A stretch of 64,000 bases of DNA from Janthinobacterium sp. 61 (GCF_002846335.1 NZ_PJMQ01000001.1:2232001-2296000); one strand, 5' to 3'. Counted from the stretch's first letter, positions 33,764 through 44,337 are shown. Numbers and translations are program-made. The notes: a model not told the origin generated them from the sequence alone.

Positions 33764-36190
33764 TTACGAACGCAGTTTAGCGTCGTGGCCCTGCTTGGCG
33801 GCATCGATCAGAACAGCCATCAAGCCATCGACGACATCGTCCTGCAGGGTGTTTTGAGTATCTTGCAAGCTAATCCGGAAAGCAAGGCTTTTTTCATCCG
33901 CTTCCAGCCCTTTTCCACGATATTCATCAAATAAAACAATGGCTTGCACGATACGCGCTGCAGGGCTTGCCTTGACGGCAACGTGGAAGCTGTCGAGCAG
34001 ATCCTGCACCGCCACCGATTGCTTGACGACCACGGCCAAGTCGCGGCTGGCGCCAGGGAATTTGGAGATTTCCTGGTACACGGGCACGACTCTTTGCGTC
34101 AAGGCAGCGGCGTCGACTTCGAACAGCACGGGCGCCAGCGGCAAGTCGTACTTTTGCATCCAGCGCGGGTGTAATTCGCCGATGAAACCGATGACTTTGC
34201 CATCGAGTTCCACGTTGGCCGAACGGCCCGGATGCAGGGCCGGGTGCTCCGCCTTGGTGAAACGCAAGACCAGCGGCGCGAACAGCGCTTCCAGGTCTGC
34301 CTTCACGTCAAAGAAATCGACCGTGCGTGTAGCCTGGCCCCACTGCTCGTCGGCCACCGGGCCATACGCCATGGCTGCCACACGCTTCGGCTGGGCGTAG
34401 CCAGCCACCGACAAGGGGCCGTTTTCCACGCTGTCATCGCGCTGGTAGATGGCGCCCACTTCGAAGATGCGCACGCGGTTCGTCTTGCGGTTCAAGTTGT
34501 AGCGCACATTGGCGATCAGGCTGCCGATCAGCGAGGAACGCATCACGCTCATCTGACTGGCGATCGGATTCTGCAATTTGATAGGATTCGTGTTGCCCGA
34601 GAAATCGCGCTCCCATGCCGTATCGACAAAGCTCATATTAACCACTTCCTGGAAGCCCAGGTCGGCCAATTCATGACGTACCGCAAACAGGGAGCGAGTA
34701 TTTTCTGGTGCAATCTGCATCACGTTCGCTGCCACGGGCGGCAGGGTCGGGATGTTTTCAAAGCCGTACACGCGCGCCACTTCCTCGATCAGGTCTTCCT
34801 CGATCTCGATGTCGAAACGGTAGCTGGGCGACGTCACGGAAAAAACGCCGTCCGCCAGGGTGAATGGCAGGGCCAAACGCGTGAAGATATCGGCGATCAA
34901 CTCATCGTTGAGCGGCACGCCGATGACCTTTTGCGCGCGCGCCGTGCGCATGGACACTGGCTGGCGTTGCGGCAAGTTCACAACATGGTCGTCCACGGGG
35001 CCGACGGTCGTTGCCGGCGTACCGCAAATTTCCACGATCAGGGCCGTGATGCGCTCGATGTGCTCGACGTTGGTGGCGAAATCGACGCCGCGCTCGAAGC
35101 GGTGCGCCGCATCGGTGGAGAAATTCAAACGGCGGGCGCGGCCTTGAATCGCGTTAGGCCACCAGAATGCCGCTTCCAGGTAGATGCTGTCCGTATCGTC
35201 CGATACCGAACTGGCGTCGCCGCCCATGATGCCTGCCAGCGATTCGATTTCCTGGTCATCGGCAATGACGCCGATCCACTCGTCGACGGCGACGGTGTTG
35301 CCATTCAACAGTTTGACCGATTCGCCCGCCTTGCCCCAACGCACGTCGAGGCCGCCGTGGATCTTCGCCAGGTCGAACACGTGGCTGGGACGGCCCAGTT
35401 CCAGCATCACATAGTTGGAAATATCGACCAGGGCCGACAAAGGACGCTGGCCGCTGCGCTCGAGACGCTGCTTCATCCAGTCAGGCGTGACGGAACGGGC
35501 GTTCAAGCCGCGGATGACACGGCCCGTGAAACGGCCGCACAGGTCCGGCGCGCTGACTTTTACGGGCAAGACTTCGTCGCTGGACACCGGCACGGTGCGG
35601 AACTGCGGCACATTCAGCGCCACGCCCGTGAGAGCCGACACTTCACGCGCCACGCCCAGCACGGACAGGCAGTCCGCTTTGTTCGGCGTCAACTTGATGG
35701 TGAATTTCAAGTCGTTCAAAGCAAAGTAATCACGGAAATTCTGGCCAATCGGCGCGTCATCCGGCAATTCCATCAAGCCGGCGTTTTCTTCCGACAATTT
35801 CAATTCGCGCGCGGAGCACAGCATGCCTTGCGACTCGACGCCGCGCAGCTGGCCAACCTTGATTTCAAACGGCTTGCCATCGGCGCCAGGGGGCAGCACG
35901 GCGCCCGCCATCGCGCAAACGACTTTCAAGCCCGGGCGCACGTTCGGCGCGCCGCAGACGATGTTGAGCATGGTGCCCGTGCCGACATCGACCTGGCACA
36001 CATTCAGGCGGTCCGCATTCGGATGTTTTTCCATCTCCAGGACCAGGCCTACCACCACGTTCGAGAACGGTGGGGCGACGGGATCGACGTCCTCGACTTC
36101 AAGACCGGACATGGTCAGCAGATGGGCCAGTTCGTCCGAAGTCATCTTCGGATCGACCATGGTACGGAGCCAGTTTTCGGAAAATTGCAT
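33764..36190 (-). CDS. pheT: Phenylalanyl-tRNA synthetase beta subunit
   Basis: PheRS beta, 808 aa, from ATG 36190 with AAGG 7 nt upstream. Order: N-terminal EMAP/OB tRNA-binding domain ([25 protein letters not shown]), B3/B4 editing domain (about 210-400), B5 domain, catalytic-like core, and the C-terminal ferredoxin-like anticodon-binding domain ([14 protein letters not shown]). It pairs with PheS in an alpha2-beta2 enzyme charging tRNA-Phe. It follows pheS by 79 nt. Confidence 0.97.
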   Translation of the reverse strand: MQFSENWLRTMVDPKMTSDELAHLLTMSGLEVEDVDPVAPPFSNVVVGLVLEMEKHPNADRLNVCQVDVGTGTMLNIVCGAPNVRPGLKVVCAMAGAVLPPGADGKPFEIKVGQLRGVESQGMLCSARELKLSEENAGLMELPDDAPIGQNFRDYFALNDLKFTIKLTPNKADCLSVLGVAREVSALTGVALNVPQFRTVPVSSDEVLPVKVSAPDLCGRFTGRVIRGLNARSVTPDWMKQRLERSGQRPLSALVDISNYVMLELGRPSHVFDLAKIHGGLDVRWGKAGESVKLLNGNTVAVDEWIGVIADDQEIESLAGIMGGDASSVSDDTDSIYLEAAFWWPNAIQGRARRLNFSTDAAHRFERGVDFATNVEHIERITALIVEICGTPATTVGPVDDHVVNLPQRQPVSMRTARAQKVIGVPLNDELIADIFTRLALPFTLADGVFSVTSPSYRFDIEIEEDLIEEVARVYGFENIPTLPPVAANVMQIAPENTRSLFAVRHELADLGFQEVVNMSFVDTAWERDFSGNTNPIKLQNPIASQMSVMRSSLIGSLIANVRYNLNRKTNRVRIFEVGAIYQRDDSVENGPLSVAGYAQPKRVAAMAYGPVADEQWGQATRTVDFFDVKADLEALFAPLVLRFTKAEHPALHPGRSANVELDGKVIGFIGELHPRWMQKYDLPLAPVLFEVDAAALTQRVVPVYQEISKFPGASRDLAVVVKQSVAVQDLLDSFHVAVKASPAARIVQAIVLFDEYRGKGLEADEKSLAFRISLQDTQNTLQDDVVDGLMAVLIDAAKQGHDAKLRS

Positions 36191-36269
36191 AATCAAGCCT
36201 TCAAAGGGTCAAAGCTCACAGCGCGAGCGCACAGGCGCTCAAGCGCCATGAATCAAACGGAACAACGCT

Positions 36270-37286
36270 TTAGTTGAATTGCTTCAAGAAACGCAAGTCG
36301 CCTTCATAGAACAGACGCAGGTCGTTGATGCCATAGCGCAGCATCGTCAAGCGTTCCAGGCCGGAGCCGAAAGCAAAACCGATGAATTTCTCAGGGTCGA
36401 GGCCGAAGTTCTTCACCACGGTCGGATGGACCTGGCCGGCGCCTGACACTTCCAGCCAGCGGCCCTTCAATGGACCCGAGCCAAAGGCGATGTCGATCTC
36501 GGCCGACGGTTCCGTGAACGGGAAGTACGACGGACGGAAGCGCACTTGCAAGTCGTCCGTTTCAAAGAAGGCCTTGACGAAATTCAGGTACACGCCCTTC
36601 AGGTCGGCAAAGCTGATGTCTTCGGCGATCCACAGGCCTTCGACCTGGTGGAACATCGGCGAATGGGTAGCATCGCTGTCGACGCGGTAGGTGCGGCCCG
36701 GCGCGATAACCTTGATCGGCGGCGTATGCGTGCGTGCATAGCGCACTTGCATCGGGCTGGTATGCGTACGCAGCAGCAAAGGCTTGCCATCCGTGTCGTT
36801 ACCGTCGATATAGAAGGTGTCCTGCATGGAACGGGCTGGATGGTTTTCCGGGCTGTTGAGCGCCGTGAAATTGGTCCAGTCGTTTTCGATTTCAGGGCCG
36901 TCGGCCACGTCAAAGCCGATCGAGCGGAAGATTTCCTCGACCCGCTCCCACGTACGCATCACGGGATGGATGCCGCCGGGCATGCGGCCACGGCCTGGCA
37001 GGGTCACGTCGATCGCTTCGGCGTTCAGACGGCCTTGCATCTGGGCATCGGCGAGTGCATCACGGCGCGCCGTCAGCGCATCCTCGATCTGCACTTTGAC
37101 GGCATTGATCAGGGCGCCCTGCGCCTTGCGCGCGTCCGGGTCCAGTTTGCCCAGGCCCTTCATCATTTCGGTAATCTGGCCAGTCTTGCCCAGGTAGCGG
37201 GCTTTGGCGTTTTCAAGTGCGGCAGCGTCTGCGGCGGCGATAAAGTCAGCCTGAGCCGAGACGACGAGTTCTTCTAGGGAGTTCAT
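36270..37286 (-). CDS. pheS: Phenylalanyl-tRNA synthetase alpha subunit
   Basis: PheRS alpha, 338 aa, from ATG 37286 (AGGAAATGCCGC upstream). N-terminal coiled-coil arm, then class II catalytic core: motif 2 in [37 protein letters not shown], the Phe-pocket [14 protein letters not shown] and motif 3 GLGLERL-equivalent [13 protein letters not shown]. Forms the aminoacylating subunit. Preceded by an attenuator-like hairpin. Confidence 0.97.
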   Translation of the reverse strand: MNSLEELVVSAQADFIAAADAAALENAKARYLGKTGQITEMMKGLGKLDPDARKAQGALINAVKVQIEDALTARRDALADAQMQGRLNAEAIDVTLPGRGRMPGGIHPVMRTWERVEEIFRSIGFDVADGPEIENDWTNFTALNSPENHPARSMQDTFYIDGNDTDGKPLLLRTHTSPMQVRYARTHTPPIKVIAPGRTYRVDSDATHSPMFHQVEGLWIAEDISFADLKGVYLNFVKAFFETDDLQVRFRPSYFPFTEPSAEIDIAFGSGPLKGRWLEVSGAGQVHPTVVKNFGLDPEKFIGFAFGSGLERLTMLRYGINDLRLFYEGDLRFLKQFN

Positions 37287-37343
37287 GCGGCATTTCCTGT
37301 TTTGGACATCAATTCTGGACTCGGTTATCAAAAGTCCAACAAT

Positions 37344-37384
37344 CAAAAACGGAAACGGGGCATAAGGTTCACACCCCTGCCCCG
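37344..37384 (-). promoter_or_regulatory. Attenuator/terminator-like hairpin before pheS
   Basis: On the minus strand the arms CGGGGCA (37384-37378) and TGCCCCG (37362-37356), with an inner GGT/ACC pair, form a hairpin followed by TTTCCGTTTTTG. It lies in the 145-nt rplT-pheS spacer. In enterobacteria pheST is attenuated through a Phe-codon leader peptide; no such leader ORF is evident here. Confidence 0.55.
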
Positions 37385-37431
37385 CTCTTTATGACGTCAC
37401 CCTACGGATGACGTTGTGCAATCACCGATGC

Positions 37432-37791
37432 TTACGCAGCGATTTTTGCTTTAACTGCGTTGACAATCGCAGCGAATGCTGGCTTGTCCATCACAGCCAT
37501 ATCGGCCAGGACTTTACGGTCCAGTTCGATATTTGCTTTTTTCAAGCCGTTCATGAATACGCTGTACGTTACGCCATGCTCACGGGAAGCGGCGTTGATA
37601 CGGGCGATCCACAGGCGGCGGAAAACGCGCTTCTTGTTGCGGCGATCGCGGTAAGCGTATTGGCCAGCGCGCATAACTGCTTGCTTGGCAACACGGTATA
37701 CACGGCTGCGGCGACCACGGTAGCCTTTAGCTTGAACAAGAATCTTTTTATGACGGGCACGAGCTGTAACCCCACGTTTTACTCTAGGCAT
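37432..37791 (-). CDS. rplT: Ribosomal protein L20
   Basis: L20, 119 aa: [30 protein letters not shown] basic N-terminus, then the globular RNA-binding part with [19 protein letters not shown] and [13 protein letters not shown]. It binds 23S rRNA early in 50S assembly and is the autogenous repressor of the rpmI-rplT operon in many bacteria. 26 nt after rpmI. Confidence 0.98.
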   Translation of the reverse strand: MPRVKRGVTARARHKKILVQAKGYRGRRSRVYRVAKQAVMRAGQYAYRDRRNKKRVFRRLWIARINAASREHGVTYSVFMNGLKKANIELDRKVLADMAVMDKPAFAAIVNAVKAKIAA

Positions 37792-37817
37792 AGTAACTCC
37801 TTAAATTGAGTGTGAGA

Positions 37818-38015
37818 TTAAGCAGTCGGCATCATGCGGTAGACGGATTTCACGTCAGACGCAGCGACATTGGTGGTACCGCGCAGAGCGCGTTTCAGCT
37901 TGGTGGTTTTCTTGGTCAAGATGTGGCGTTTGAACGCATGACCACATTTAACAGTTCCACCCGGACGCACGCGAAAACGTTTTTTCGCAGAGCTTTTGGT
38001 CTTCATTTTAGGCAT
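37818..38015 (-). CDS. rpmI: Ribosomal protein L35
   Basis: L35, 65 aa, starting [15 protein letters not shown] at ATG 38015, with AGAGGACAG upstream. Very basic, ending SVYRMMPTA. The frame is open to 38045 but the normal length fits the internal start. Confidence 0.97.
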   Translation of the reverse strand: MPKMKTKSSAKKRFRVRPGGTVKCGHAFKRHILTKKTTKLKRALRGTTNVAASDVKSVYRMMPTA

Positions 38016-38109
38016 AGCAATCTGTCCTCTTACGGACAGCTCCATTTATAACAGGATTGCAGGTGGCAACACGACGCTGCGCTTAGATGCCTGCTTTCAC
38101 ATGTTGTGC

Positions 38110-38169
38110 AGCGGATGCGAGTCCGCTACAGTTTGCGCGGCCCGCACATTGCTGAGCGGGCCGCGCAAA
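38110..38169 (-). promoter_or_regulatory. Two strong hairpins in the infC-rpmI spacer (candidate L20 leader)
   Basis: A 14-bp perfect stem, TTTGCGCGGCCCGC (38132-38145) with GCGGGCCGCGCAAA (38156-38169) and a 10-nt loop, is followed by a 6-bp stem AGCGGA/TCCGCT (38110-38127). No U-tract follows the first stem on the minus strand, so simple termination is unlikely. The position, upstream of rpmI-rplT, is where L20 autoregulatory structures sit in other bacteria. Confidence 0.5.
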
Positions 38170-38242
38170 TTCTGCCTGGAATCTGGTGTCGCACCAATGC
38201 TGGCACAAACCACGTCGATCCACAGTAAAACGCTATTGTAGC

Positions 38243-38764
38243 TTACTTCTTCTTCTTAGGCGAAAGAACCATGATCATTTGGCGCCCTTCCATCTTCGGG
38301 AACTGCTCGACCTGGCCGTACGGCTCCAGATCGGCTTTCAGACGTTCCAGCATGCGGAAGCCAATATCCTGATGCGCCATCTCACGACCGCGGAAACGCA
38401 GCGTGATTTTGGTTTTATCGCCATCCTCAAGGAACTTGATGAGATTACGCAACTTGATATTGTAGTCACCATCATCAGTCCCCGGACGGAATTTGACTTC
38501 CTTCACGAGGATGATCTTTTGCTTCAATTTGGCTTCGTGAGCTTTCTTTTGCTCCGAATACTTAAATTTGCCGTAGTCCATCAAACGGCACACCGGTGGC
38601 TGCGCGGTAGGCGCAATTTCCACCAGGTCGACGTTTGCCTCTTCCGCCAGGCGGAAGGCTTCAGCCAAACTTACGATACCGAGTGGCTCGTTATCGACCC
38701 CGCTTAAACGCATTTCAGGGGCAGTGATTTCGCCATTGATGCGATGTGACTTGTCAGTAGCTAT
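38243..38764 (-). CDS. infC: Translation initiation factor IF-3, AUA start codon
   Basis: IF-3, 173 aa. Homology begins with the family N-terminus (I)[12 protein letters not shown], 17 codons before the first ATG. In frame, the codon there is ATA at 38764, preceded by AAAGGAAATTAC. IF-3 genes classically use rare AUU/AUA/AUC starts so that IF-3 represses its own translation. N-domain ([20 protein letters not shown]), linker, C-domain ([33 protein letters not shown]). It follows thrS by 51 nt. Confidence 0.95.
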   Translation of the reverse strand: MATDKSHRINGEITAPEMRLSGVDNEPLGIVSLAEAFRLAEEANVDLVEIAPTAQPPVCRLMDYGKFKYSEQKKAHEAKLKQKIILVKEVKFRPGTDDGDYNIKLRNLIKFLEDGDKTKITLRFRGREMAHQDIGFRMLERLKADLEPYGQVEQFPKMEGRQMIMVLSPKKKK

Positions 38765-38815
38765 TGTAATTTCCTTTAAAAATCTTGTAAGACGGTCGTG
38801 CAGCGAGTTTCCTCG

Positions 38816-40723
38816 TCAGGCCTTGGTGTCGACTTCATGTTTGAGTCGCTCAATCAGGGCATCGACGGACATGACGCCCAGATCGACATTGCCCCGCGCC
38901 CGCACGGCCACTGTATTTGCATCCCGCTCTTTGTCGCCAATTACTAAGATGTAAGGCAATTTTTGTACGGAATGTTCACGTATTTTATAGGTAATCTTCT
39001 CGTTACGCAAATCAGCCTGTACGCGCAGCCCCGCTTTGCGCAGTTTTGTTGTAACTTCCTGTACATAGTCAGCTTGAGCGTCGGAAATATTCAACACCGA
39101 CACTTGCACCGGCGACAACCACAACGGCATGGCACCCGCATAGTGCTCGATCAGGATGCCGATGAAACGCTCCAGCGAACCCACGATCGCGCGGTGCAGC
39201 ATGATCGGCACCTGGCGCGTGTTGTCCACGGCCACGTATTCGGCGCCCAGACGGCCTGGCATCGACGGATCGATCTGCACGGTACCCACTTGCCATGCGC
39301 GACCCAGACTATCTTTCAGGTGATATTCGATCTTCGGACCGTAGAACGCGCCCTCGCCCGGCAATTCCGTCCATTCCACGCCGCAGGCGCGCAGGGCCGA
39401 ACGCAAGGACTCCTCGGCGAAATCCCAGGACTCTTCCGTGCCGATGCGATTATCGGGGCGCAAGGCCAGTTTCACGTCGATATTCGTAAAGCCGAAAGCC
39501 GTGTACACATCCATGGCCTGCTGGTGGAAAGCCGTCACTTCGCCGGCGATCTGTTCTTCCAGGCAGAAAATGTGACCATCATCCTGCGTAAAGCCGCGCA
39601 CGCGCATCATGCCGTGCAAGGCGCCCGATGGCTCGTTGCGATGGCATTGACCGAATTCGCCGTAGCGCAATGGCAGGTCGCGGTAGCTGCGCATGCCATT
39701 GTTGAAAATCTGGATATGGCCAGGGCAATTCATCGGCTTCAGCGCATACGCGCGGTTTTCCGATTCCGTGATGAACATGTTTTCACGGTAATTGTCCCAG
39801 TGACCCGTTTTTTCCCACAGGCCGCGGTCGAGGATTTGCGGCGCCTTGACTTCCTGGTAACCATTGACCTGGTACACATTGCGCATGTATTGCTCGACCT
39901 GCTGCCAGATCGACCAGCCCTTCGGGTGCCAGAAGATCAGGCCTGGCGCTTCTTCCTGGAAATGGAAGAAATCGAGCTGCTTGCCCAACTTGCGGTGATC
40001 GCGCTTTTCCGCCTCTTCCAGGTTGTGCAGGTACAGTTCCTGGTCTTCCTTCTTGGCCCAGGCCGTGCCATAGATACGCTGCAACATCTCGTTTTTCGAG
40101 TCGCCGCGCCAGTAGGCGCCAGCCAGCTTCATCAGCTTGAAGACTTTCAGCTTGCCCGTCGATGGCACGTGGGGGCCGCGGCACAAGTCCGTAAACTTGC
40201 CTTCGGAATACAGCGACACTTCCTGGTCGGCCGGAATCGAACCGATCAGCTCAGCCTTGTAGGCTTCGCCGATACCCTTGAAGTATTCGATGGCTTCATC
40301 GCGGGCAACAACCTTGCGCGTGACTTGCTCGTCCTTCTTGGCCAGTTCGGTCATTTTCTTTTCGATCGCCGTCAAATCTTCCGGCGTGAACGGGCGTTTG
40401 TAGGCGAAATCGTAGTAAAAGCCGTTGTCGATCACGGGACCGATGGTCACTTGCGCTTCCGGGAACAATTCCTTGACGGCATACGCCAGCAAGTGAGCCG
40501 TCGAGTGGCGGATCACTTCCAGGCCATCGGCGTCCTTGTCCGTGACAATCGCCAGTTCCGCGTCTTGCTCGATCAAATAGGAGGTATCGACCAGCTTGCC
40601 ATCGACCTTGCCGGCCAGTGCAGCCTTGGCCAGGCCAGTACCAATATTGGCCGCAACCTGGGCCACGGTGACCGGCCCGTCAAATTGACGGACGGAACCA
40701 TCGGGAAGTCGGATTGTAAGCAT
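38816..40723 (-). CDS. thrS: Threonyl-tRNA synthetase
   Basis: ThrRS, 635 aa, from ATG 40723 with GGAGATCAAT upstream. TGS domain (1-60), editing domain with [16 protein letters not shown] and the later HxxxC region (YWRGD), class II core with motif 2 [26 protein letters not shown] and motif 3 [10 protein letters not shown], and the anticodon-binding domain at the C-terminus. First gene of the translation block; transcription of the tRNA genes upstream is ended by a hairpin at 40804. Confidence 0.97.
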   Translation of the reverse strand: MLTIRLPDGSVRQFDGPVTVAQVAANIGTGLAKAALAGKVDGKLVDTSYLIEQDAELAIVTDKDADGLEVIRHSTAHLLAYAVKELFPEAQVTIGPVIDNGFYYDFAYKRPFTPEDLTAIEKKMTELAKKDEQVTRKVVARDEAIEYFKGIGEAYKAELIGSIPADQEVSLYSEGKFTDLCRGPHVPSTGKLKVFKLMKLAGAYWRGDSKNEMLQRIYGTAWAKKEDQELYLHNLEEAEKRDHRKLGKQLDFFHFQEEAPGLIFWHPKGWSIWQQVEQYMRNVYQVNGYQEVKAPQILDRGLWEKTGHWDNYRENMFITESENRAYALKPMNCPGHIQIFNNGMRSYRDLPLRYGEFGQCHRNEPSGALHGMMRVRGFTQDDGHIFCLEEQIAGEVTAFHQQAMDVYTAFGFTNIDVKLALRPDNRIGTEESWDFAEESLRSALRACGVEWTELPGEGAFYGPKIEYHLKDSLGRAWQVGTVQIDPSMPGRLGAEYVAVDNTRQVPIMLHRAIVGSLERFIGILIEHYAGAMPLWLSPVQVSVLNISDAQADYVQEVTTKLRKAGLRVQADLRNEKITYKIREHSVQKLPYILVIGDKERDANTVAVRARGNVDLGVMSVDALIERLKHEVDTKA

Positions 40724-40803
40724 ATTGATCTCCATATCGGCGCTGACGCCAGGTAAAACTGCGATGTGATGGGTGAAATAACTGAAAGGAAAACGCAGAC
40801 GCA

Positions 40804-40829
40804 AAAAAACGCGGACTAGCCGCGTTTTT
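40804..40829. terminator. Bidirectional terminator between tRNA-Val and thrS
   Basis: AAAAAACGCGG, loop ACTAG, CCGCGTTTTT. On the minus strand it ends the tRNA-Val transcript before the thrS promoter region. Confidence 0.82.
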
Positions 40830-40934
40830 CACTTTCTTGAGACAAAGGAAACCCGTTCGACTAGCGTCACTCCCAAAGCTTGGTAGTAGTTCGCGGTGTC
40901 ATAACCGGTTTTACCTTTCTCTCTAACTGCATTC

Positions 40935-41011
40935 TGGTGGGCGGTGAGGAATTCGAATCCCCGACCCCTTGGATGTCGACCAAGTATTCTAACCAGCTGA
41001 ACTAACCGCCC
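40935..41011 (-). tRNA. tRNA-Val (GAC), copy 1
   Basis: A complete 77-nt cloverleaf with encoded CCA. Acceptor GGGCGGT/ACCGCCC, D arm GTTC/GAAT, anticodon stem CTTGG/CCAAG with loop TCGACAT, T arm GGGGA/TCCTC with loop TTCGAAT. The middle of the anticodon loop is GAC, hence valine. Position 33 is C instead of the near-universal U. Identical to copy 2, located upstream of thrS as in other betaproteobacteria. Confidence 0.9.
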
Positions 41012-41090
41012 GTAAAACTTTTGTTGATCATTGTATTTCAAATGACCGCTTGCGGCTTGCGCCAGCTTAAAACCATCTACTGCCAAATTC

Positions 41091-41167
41091 TGGTGGGCGG
41101 TGAGGAATTCGAATCCCCGACCCCTTGGATGTCGACCAAGTATTCTAACCAGCTGAACTAACCGCCC
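41091..41167 (-). tRNA. tRNA-Val (GAC), copy 2
   Basis: Identical in all 77 bases to copy 1, 79 bp upstream of it on the same strand. Same C33 anomaly in the anticodon loop (TCGACAT). The two are probably transcribed together. Confidence 0.9.
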
Positions 41168-41315
41168 CGAAGACCAGCATTATAGAGAGGCTTTCCCAGA
41201 ATGACAAGGGCTGTTTTGCAGGAAACTTTAATCTGTTTTTCATCCGCCTCCCGGGCGTCAGCCCCCTTTATACAGAGTCGGCCCGGCGCACGCGGAATGC
41301 CGCTAGAATCGCGGC

Positions 41316-41780
41316 ATGAACTCCACCTTATTAGCCTGGCTGAAAACCCTGAGCCGCGTCTGCGGTTTCGAAACGGCCGATTCCTTCCCGCCCGGCCACC
41401 CGTATGCGCGCACGCGCTGGAATGCGGCGTACTTCGATATCGCTTCCGACGTGAAACCGGACGAGATGGAACGGCGCATCTGCGCGGCCATTGCCAACAC
41501 GCCGAGCGTCTTCGCCTACATCAGCAATCCCACGCCGCGCATGCAGCGCGCGCTGCTGAGCGTGATCCACGACCGGCTGCGGCGCCAGCCCGGTGCGGGG
41601 GCCACGGACCTGGTCTTGTTATTGATCAATGCCTACGCCAGTCCCCACATCACGGAAGCCGTGCCCGGCCTGCGCACCCTGATCTTCAACACGGAACATG
41701 AAGACACAAATCTGCGCGTGCATGCCATCCTGGAATTGCTGGTGGGCACGCCACGGGGGCTGGACGTGATCGATATGTAG
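41316..41780 (+). CDS. Hypothetical protein (154 aa)
   Basis: A soluble, mostly helical 154-aa protein with no recognised domain. Features are GFETADSFPPGHPYARTRWNAAYF near the N-terminus and ILELLVGTPRGLDVIDM at the end. No signal peptide. Its stop is 15 nt from that of the convergent acyltransferase. Codon use is normal for the genome, supporting a real gene. Function unknown. Confidence 0.65.
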   Translation: MNSTLLAWLKTLSRVCGFETADSFPPGHPYARTRWNAAYFDIASDVKPDEMERRICAAIANTPSVFAYISNPTPRMQRALLSVIHDRLRRQPGAGATDLVLLLINAYASPHITEAVPGLRTLIFNTEHEDTNLRVHAILELLVGTPRGLDVIDM

Positions 41781-41795
41781 TGAACGAGCTGTCAA

Positions 41796-42905
41796 TCAGG
41801 CGTGATTGGCGGGAACATAGCGCGCCCGCAAGCGCATGAATGGTGTTTCCACCACTCTATACAAGAGCCAGCCCGTGACGATGCTGAGCACTATCATCAA
41901 CAGCATGGCCGGCAAGCTGTCCGGCCCGTAACCCATATCCTGCAAGATCGGGCGCAGCAGGATGCACAACTGCTTGTGCAACAAATAAATCGCATACGAC
42001 CACAACGCCAGGCTGGCAGCACCCGGCACGCGCACTGTGTAGAGGACACTGGCGGGACTCAGCGCGGCAATCAGCAGCAGGGTAAAGCTGGCGGCCAGCA
42101 CCGGATAGCCGAACACCGTCACCCAGTAGCCATAATGATCGGCAAGAAACACATAAAACATCAGTGCCGTACCAGCGATACCCGCCAGCAAGGCGCGGTT
42201 GCCATATGAGGTCAGGCGCGTCCAGGCGCCCGGATGGTAGTTTTTCAGCAGCGCCAGCGCCACGCCCGCCACCAGCTCGTCGAAGCGGCACCAGGATGCG
42301 TAGTAAATGTACTTGTAATAGCCGAGGCCGCCGCGCGGCACTTGCACATATTCATCCCACAGAGTCGCGCGCACCAGCATGCCGACGATAAAGCTGGCGG
42401 CCACGGCCACCCACGCCCACAGCAGCGACTTGCGGCAGGCGGCGACAAGCAAGGCCACGGCCGGCAGCAGCACATAGAACTGCTCTTCCACACATAGCGA
42501 CCATGCATGGGAAAACGCCGTGCCCGGTGTCAAATTGATGTTTTGCGTAAAGGTGAGGAATTTCCACAGGGGCAGCAGCGCACTATCGCCGCGAAACGCG
42601 GGCCACAAATAATACAGGGCCAGCACGACATAGAAATTGGGCAAGGTGCGCAGGAAGCGCCGCGCATAGAAGCGGGGCAAGGAAAAGCCGCGCTCGCTGC
42701 GCAAGGAGGCGAAGATCTGGTTGCCGATCAGATAGCCGCTAAGGGCAAAGAACAGGTCCACACCCGTCCAGCCGATTTCTCCCCAGAAACCAAATGCCCC
42801 GCCATCGCTGACGAACAACAAATAGTGGTTCATGAACACCAACACGATGGCCAGCGCGCGCAAGGTATCGAGACCGTACAGGCGTGAAGAAGATGAAGAC
42901 GACAT
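41796..42905 (-). CDS. Acyltransferase-3 (OafA/YrhL-like) membrane protein
   Basis: A 369-aa inner-membrane acyltransferase with about ten helices. N-terminal signature RLYGLDTLRALAIVLVFMNH with the catalytic-type His, then GWTGVDLFFALSGYLIG and the RRFLRTLPNFYVVL segment, SLCVEEQFYVLLP. The family transfers acyl groups to sugars of LPS, exopolysaccharide or small metabolites; the acceptor is unknown. No linked glycan cluster is present. ATG 42905 is preferred to the in-frame TTG at 42917. Confidence 0.88.
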   Translation of the reverse strand: MSSSSSSRLYGLDTLRALAIVLVFMNHYLLFVSDGGAFGFWGEIGWTGVDLFFALSGYLIGNQIFASLRSERGFSLPRFYARRFLRTLPNFYVVLALYYLWPAFRGDSALLPLWKFLTFTQNINLTPGTAFSHAWSLCVEEQFYVLLPAVALLVAACRKSLLWAWVAVAASFIVGMLVRATLWDEYVQVPRGGLGYYKYIYYASWCRFDELVAGVALALLKNYHPGAWTRLTSYGNRALLAGIAGTALMFYVFLADHYGYWVTVFGYPVLAASFTLLLIAALSPASVLYTVRVPGAASLALWSYAIYLLHKQLCILLRPILQDMGYGPDSLPAMLLMIVLSIVTGWLLYRVVETPFMRLRARYVPANHA

Positions 42906-43053
42906 GGATATCAGCAATGGAAAACAACGGTGGCGCCGATCATGCCATGCCGCACACTGCCATGGTCAACTTTTTCCAGGCGGCCAAGGCGAATCCCGCT
43001 AAAATATGCCGACCCCGCTTTCCCTTCCCGCAACCGCATAGGATATGTCCAGC

Positions 43054-44007
43054 ATGAGCAGCGCACTCCACTTCAAGTCCATCAACTACACGGGCCAGGG
43101 CAGCGGCCCGCGCCTGATCGTCACGGGCGCCGTGCACGGCAATGAAACCTGCGGCACCAAGGGCATCCACCGCGTAATGGCTGAACTCGACAGCGGCGCC
43201 CTCTCCATTCTGGCCGGCAGCGTCACCTTCGTGCCCATCACCAATCCACTGGCCTACGCCAAAGGCGTGCGCAGCGGCGACCGCAACCTGAACCGCAATC
43301 TGTTTCCGAACGACAATCCGCAGGATTTCGAAGACCGCATCGCCAACTGGCTGTGCCCCTTGCTGGGCCAGCACGACGTGCTGCTGGACTTGCACTCGTT
43401 CAATGCCGACAGCCAGCCTTTTGTCATGGTGGGACCGCGCAACAACGACGGCCCGCTGCAACCGTTTCAACATGAAGACAAGGAACGCGCGCTGGCGCGC
43501 CGCCTGGGTGTGCGCCGCTTCGTTGATGGCTGGCTGCACGCTTACGGCCAGGGCGTGCAACGCCGCCTGGGCAATAGCGACCAAGTGGGCCTGGTCTTGC
43601 GCTACGGCGTGGGCACCACTGAATACATGCGCTCGACGGGTGGCTACGCCTTGACCCTGGAATGCGGCCAGCACGCGGACCCTGCTGCGCCGGATGTCGC
43701 CTACCGCGCCATCAAGAATACGCTGGCCTTCCTCGGTTTCATTGATGCACCGCAACCGGAAGCCATCGCGGACGCCGACATGGAAGCACTCAATATGGTC
43801 GTCGTGCACGACAAGCTGCACGCGGACGACCGCTTCATCAAGACCTGGTCCAGCTTTGACAAGCTCAAACAGGGCGAGCAGATCGGCGTGCGCGCGGACG
43901 GCACCCCCGTGACGGCCGAATTCGACGCCTACATCCTCTTCCCGGACGTCAACGCGCAAGCCAATGCCGAGTGGTATTACCTGGCAAGAGTTGCCGCCAG
44001 TTTCTGA
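43054..44007 (+). CDS. M14-family succinylglutamate desuccinylase/aspartoacylase-like deacylase
   Basis: A 317-aa zinc carboxypeptidase-fold deacylase. Zinc ligands appear in GAVHGNETCG (His, Glu) and LLDLHSF (His); the substrate-binding RNLNRN motif and the catalytic Glu in TLECGQHAD are present. The C-terminal beta domain ends EFDAYILFPD. The family removes acyl groups from N-acyl amino acids. ATG 43054 has AGGA about 10 nt upstream; ATG 43045 is the alternative. Its stop abuts that of the convergent SMR gene. Confidence 0.85.
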   Translation: MSSALHFKSINYTGQGSGPRLIVTGAVHGNETCGTKGIHRVMAELDSGALSILAGSVTFVPITNPLAYAKGVRSGDRNLNRNLFPNDNPQDFEDRIANWLCPLLGQHDVLLDLHSFNADSQPFVMVGPRNNDGPLQPFQHEDKERALARRLGVRRFVDGWLHAYGQGVQRRLGNSDQVGLVLRYGVGTTEYMRSTGGYALTLECGQHADPAAPDVAYRAIKNTLAFLGFIDAPQPEAIADADMEALNMVVVHDKLHADDRFIKTWSSFDKLKQGEQIGVRADGTPVTAEFDAYILFPDVNAQANAEWYYLARVAASF

Positions 44008-44337
44008 TTAATGACCCACTGACTTGGAGAAAAGGTTAATCACCAGCACGCCGGCAATGATCAGCCCCAGGCCGATCAAGGCTGGCGTATCCAGGCTCTG
44101 CTTGAACCAGAACCAGCCCACGGCAGAAATGAGCACGATGCCCACGCCGGACCAGATCGCATACACGATGCCGGTAGGAATGACCTTCAAGGTCAGGGAC
44201 AAGCACCAGAAGGCGATACTGTAGCCGACCACGGTGATGACGCTGGGCCACAAGCGGCTAAAGCCCTCGGACGCCTTCAAGGCGCTGGTAGCGACGACTT
44301 CGGCGACGATGGCGATGGCCAGGTAGAAATACGTCAT
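44008..44337 (-). CDS. SMR-family multidrug efflux protein (EmrE/QacE-like)
   Basis: A 109-aa four-helix transporter. The membrane-embedded Glu in [18 protein letters not shown], the helix 3 [13 protein letters not shown] and helix 4 ending [10 protein letters not shown] are typical of the Qac subtype of small multidrug resistance exporters. Works as an antiparallel dimer with proton exchange. ATG 44337 gives the typical length; an ATG at 44349 is in frame. Confidence 0.88.
   Translation of the reverse strand: MTYFYLAIAIVAEVVATSALKASEGFSRLWPSVITVVGYSIAFWCLSLTLKVIPTGIVYAIWSGVGIVLISAVGWFWFKQSLDTPALIGLGLIIAGVLVINLFSKSVGH

Noticed and set aside
40829-41086. 85-codon minus-strand ORF
   Set aside because: It reads straight through a tRNA-Val gene and the terminator before thrS; the protein has no plausible family.
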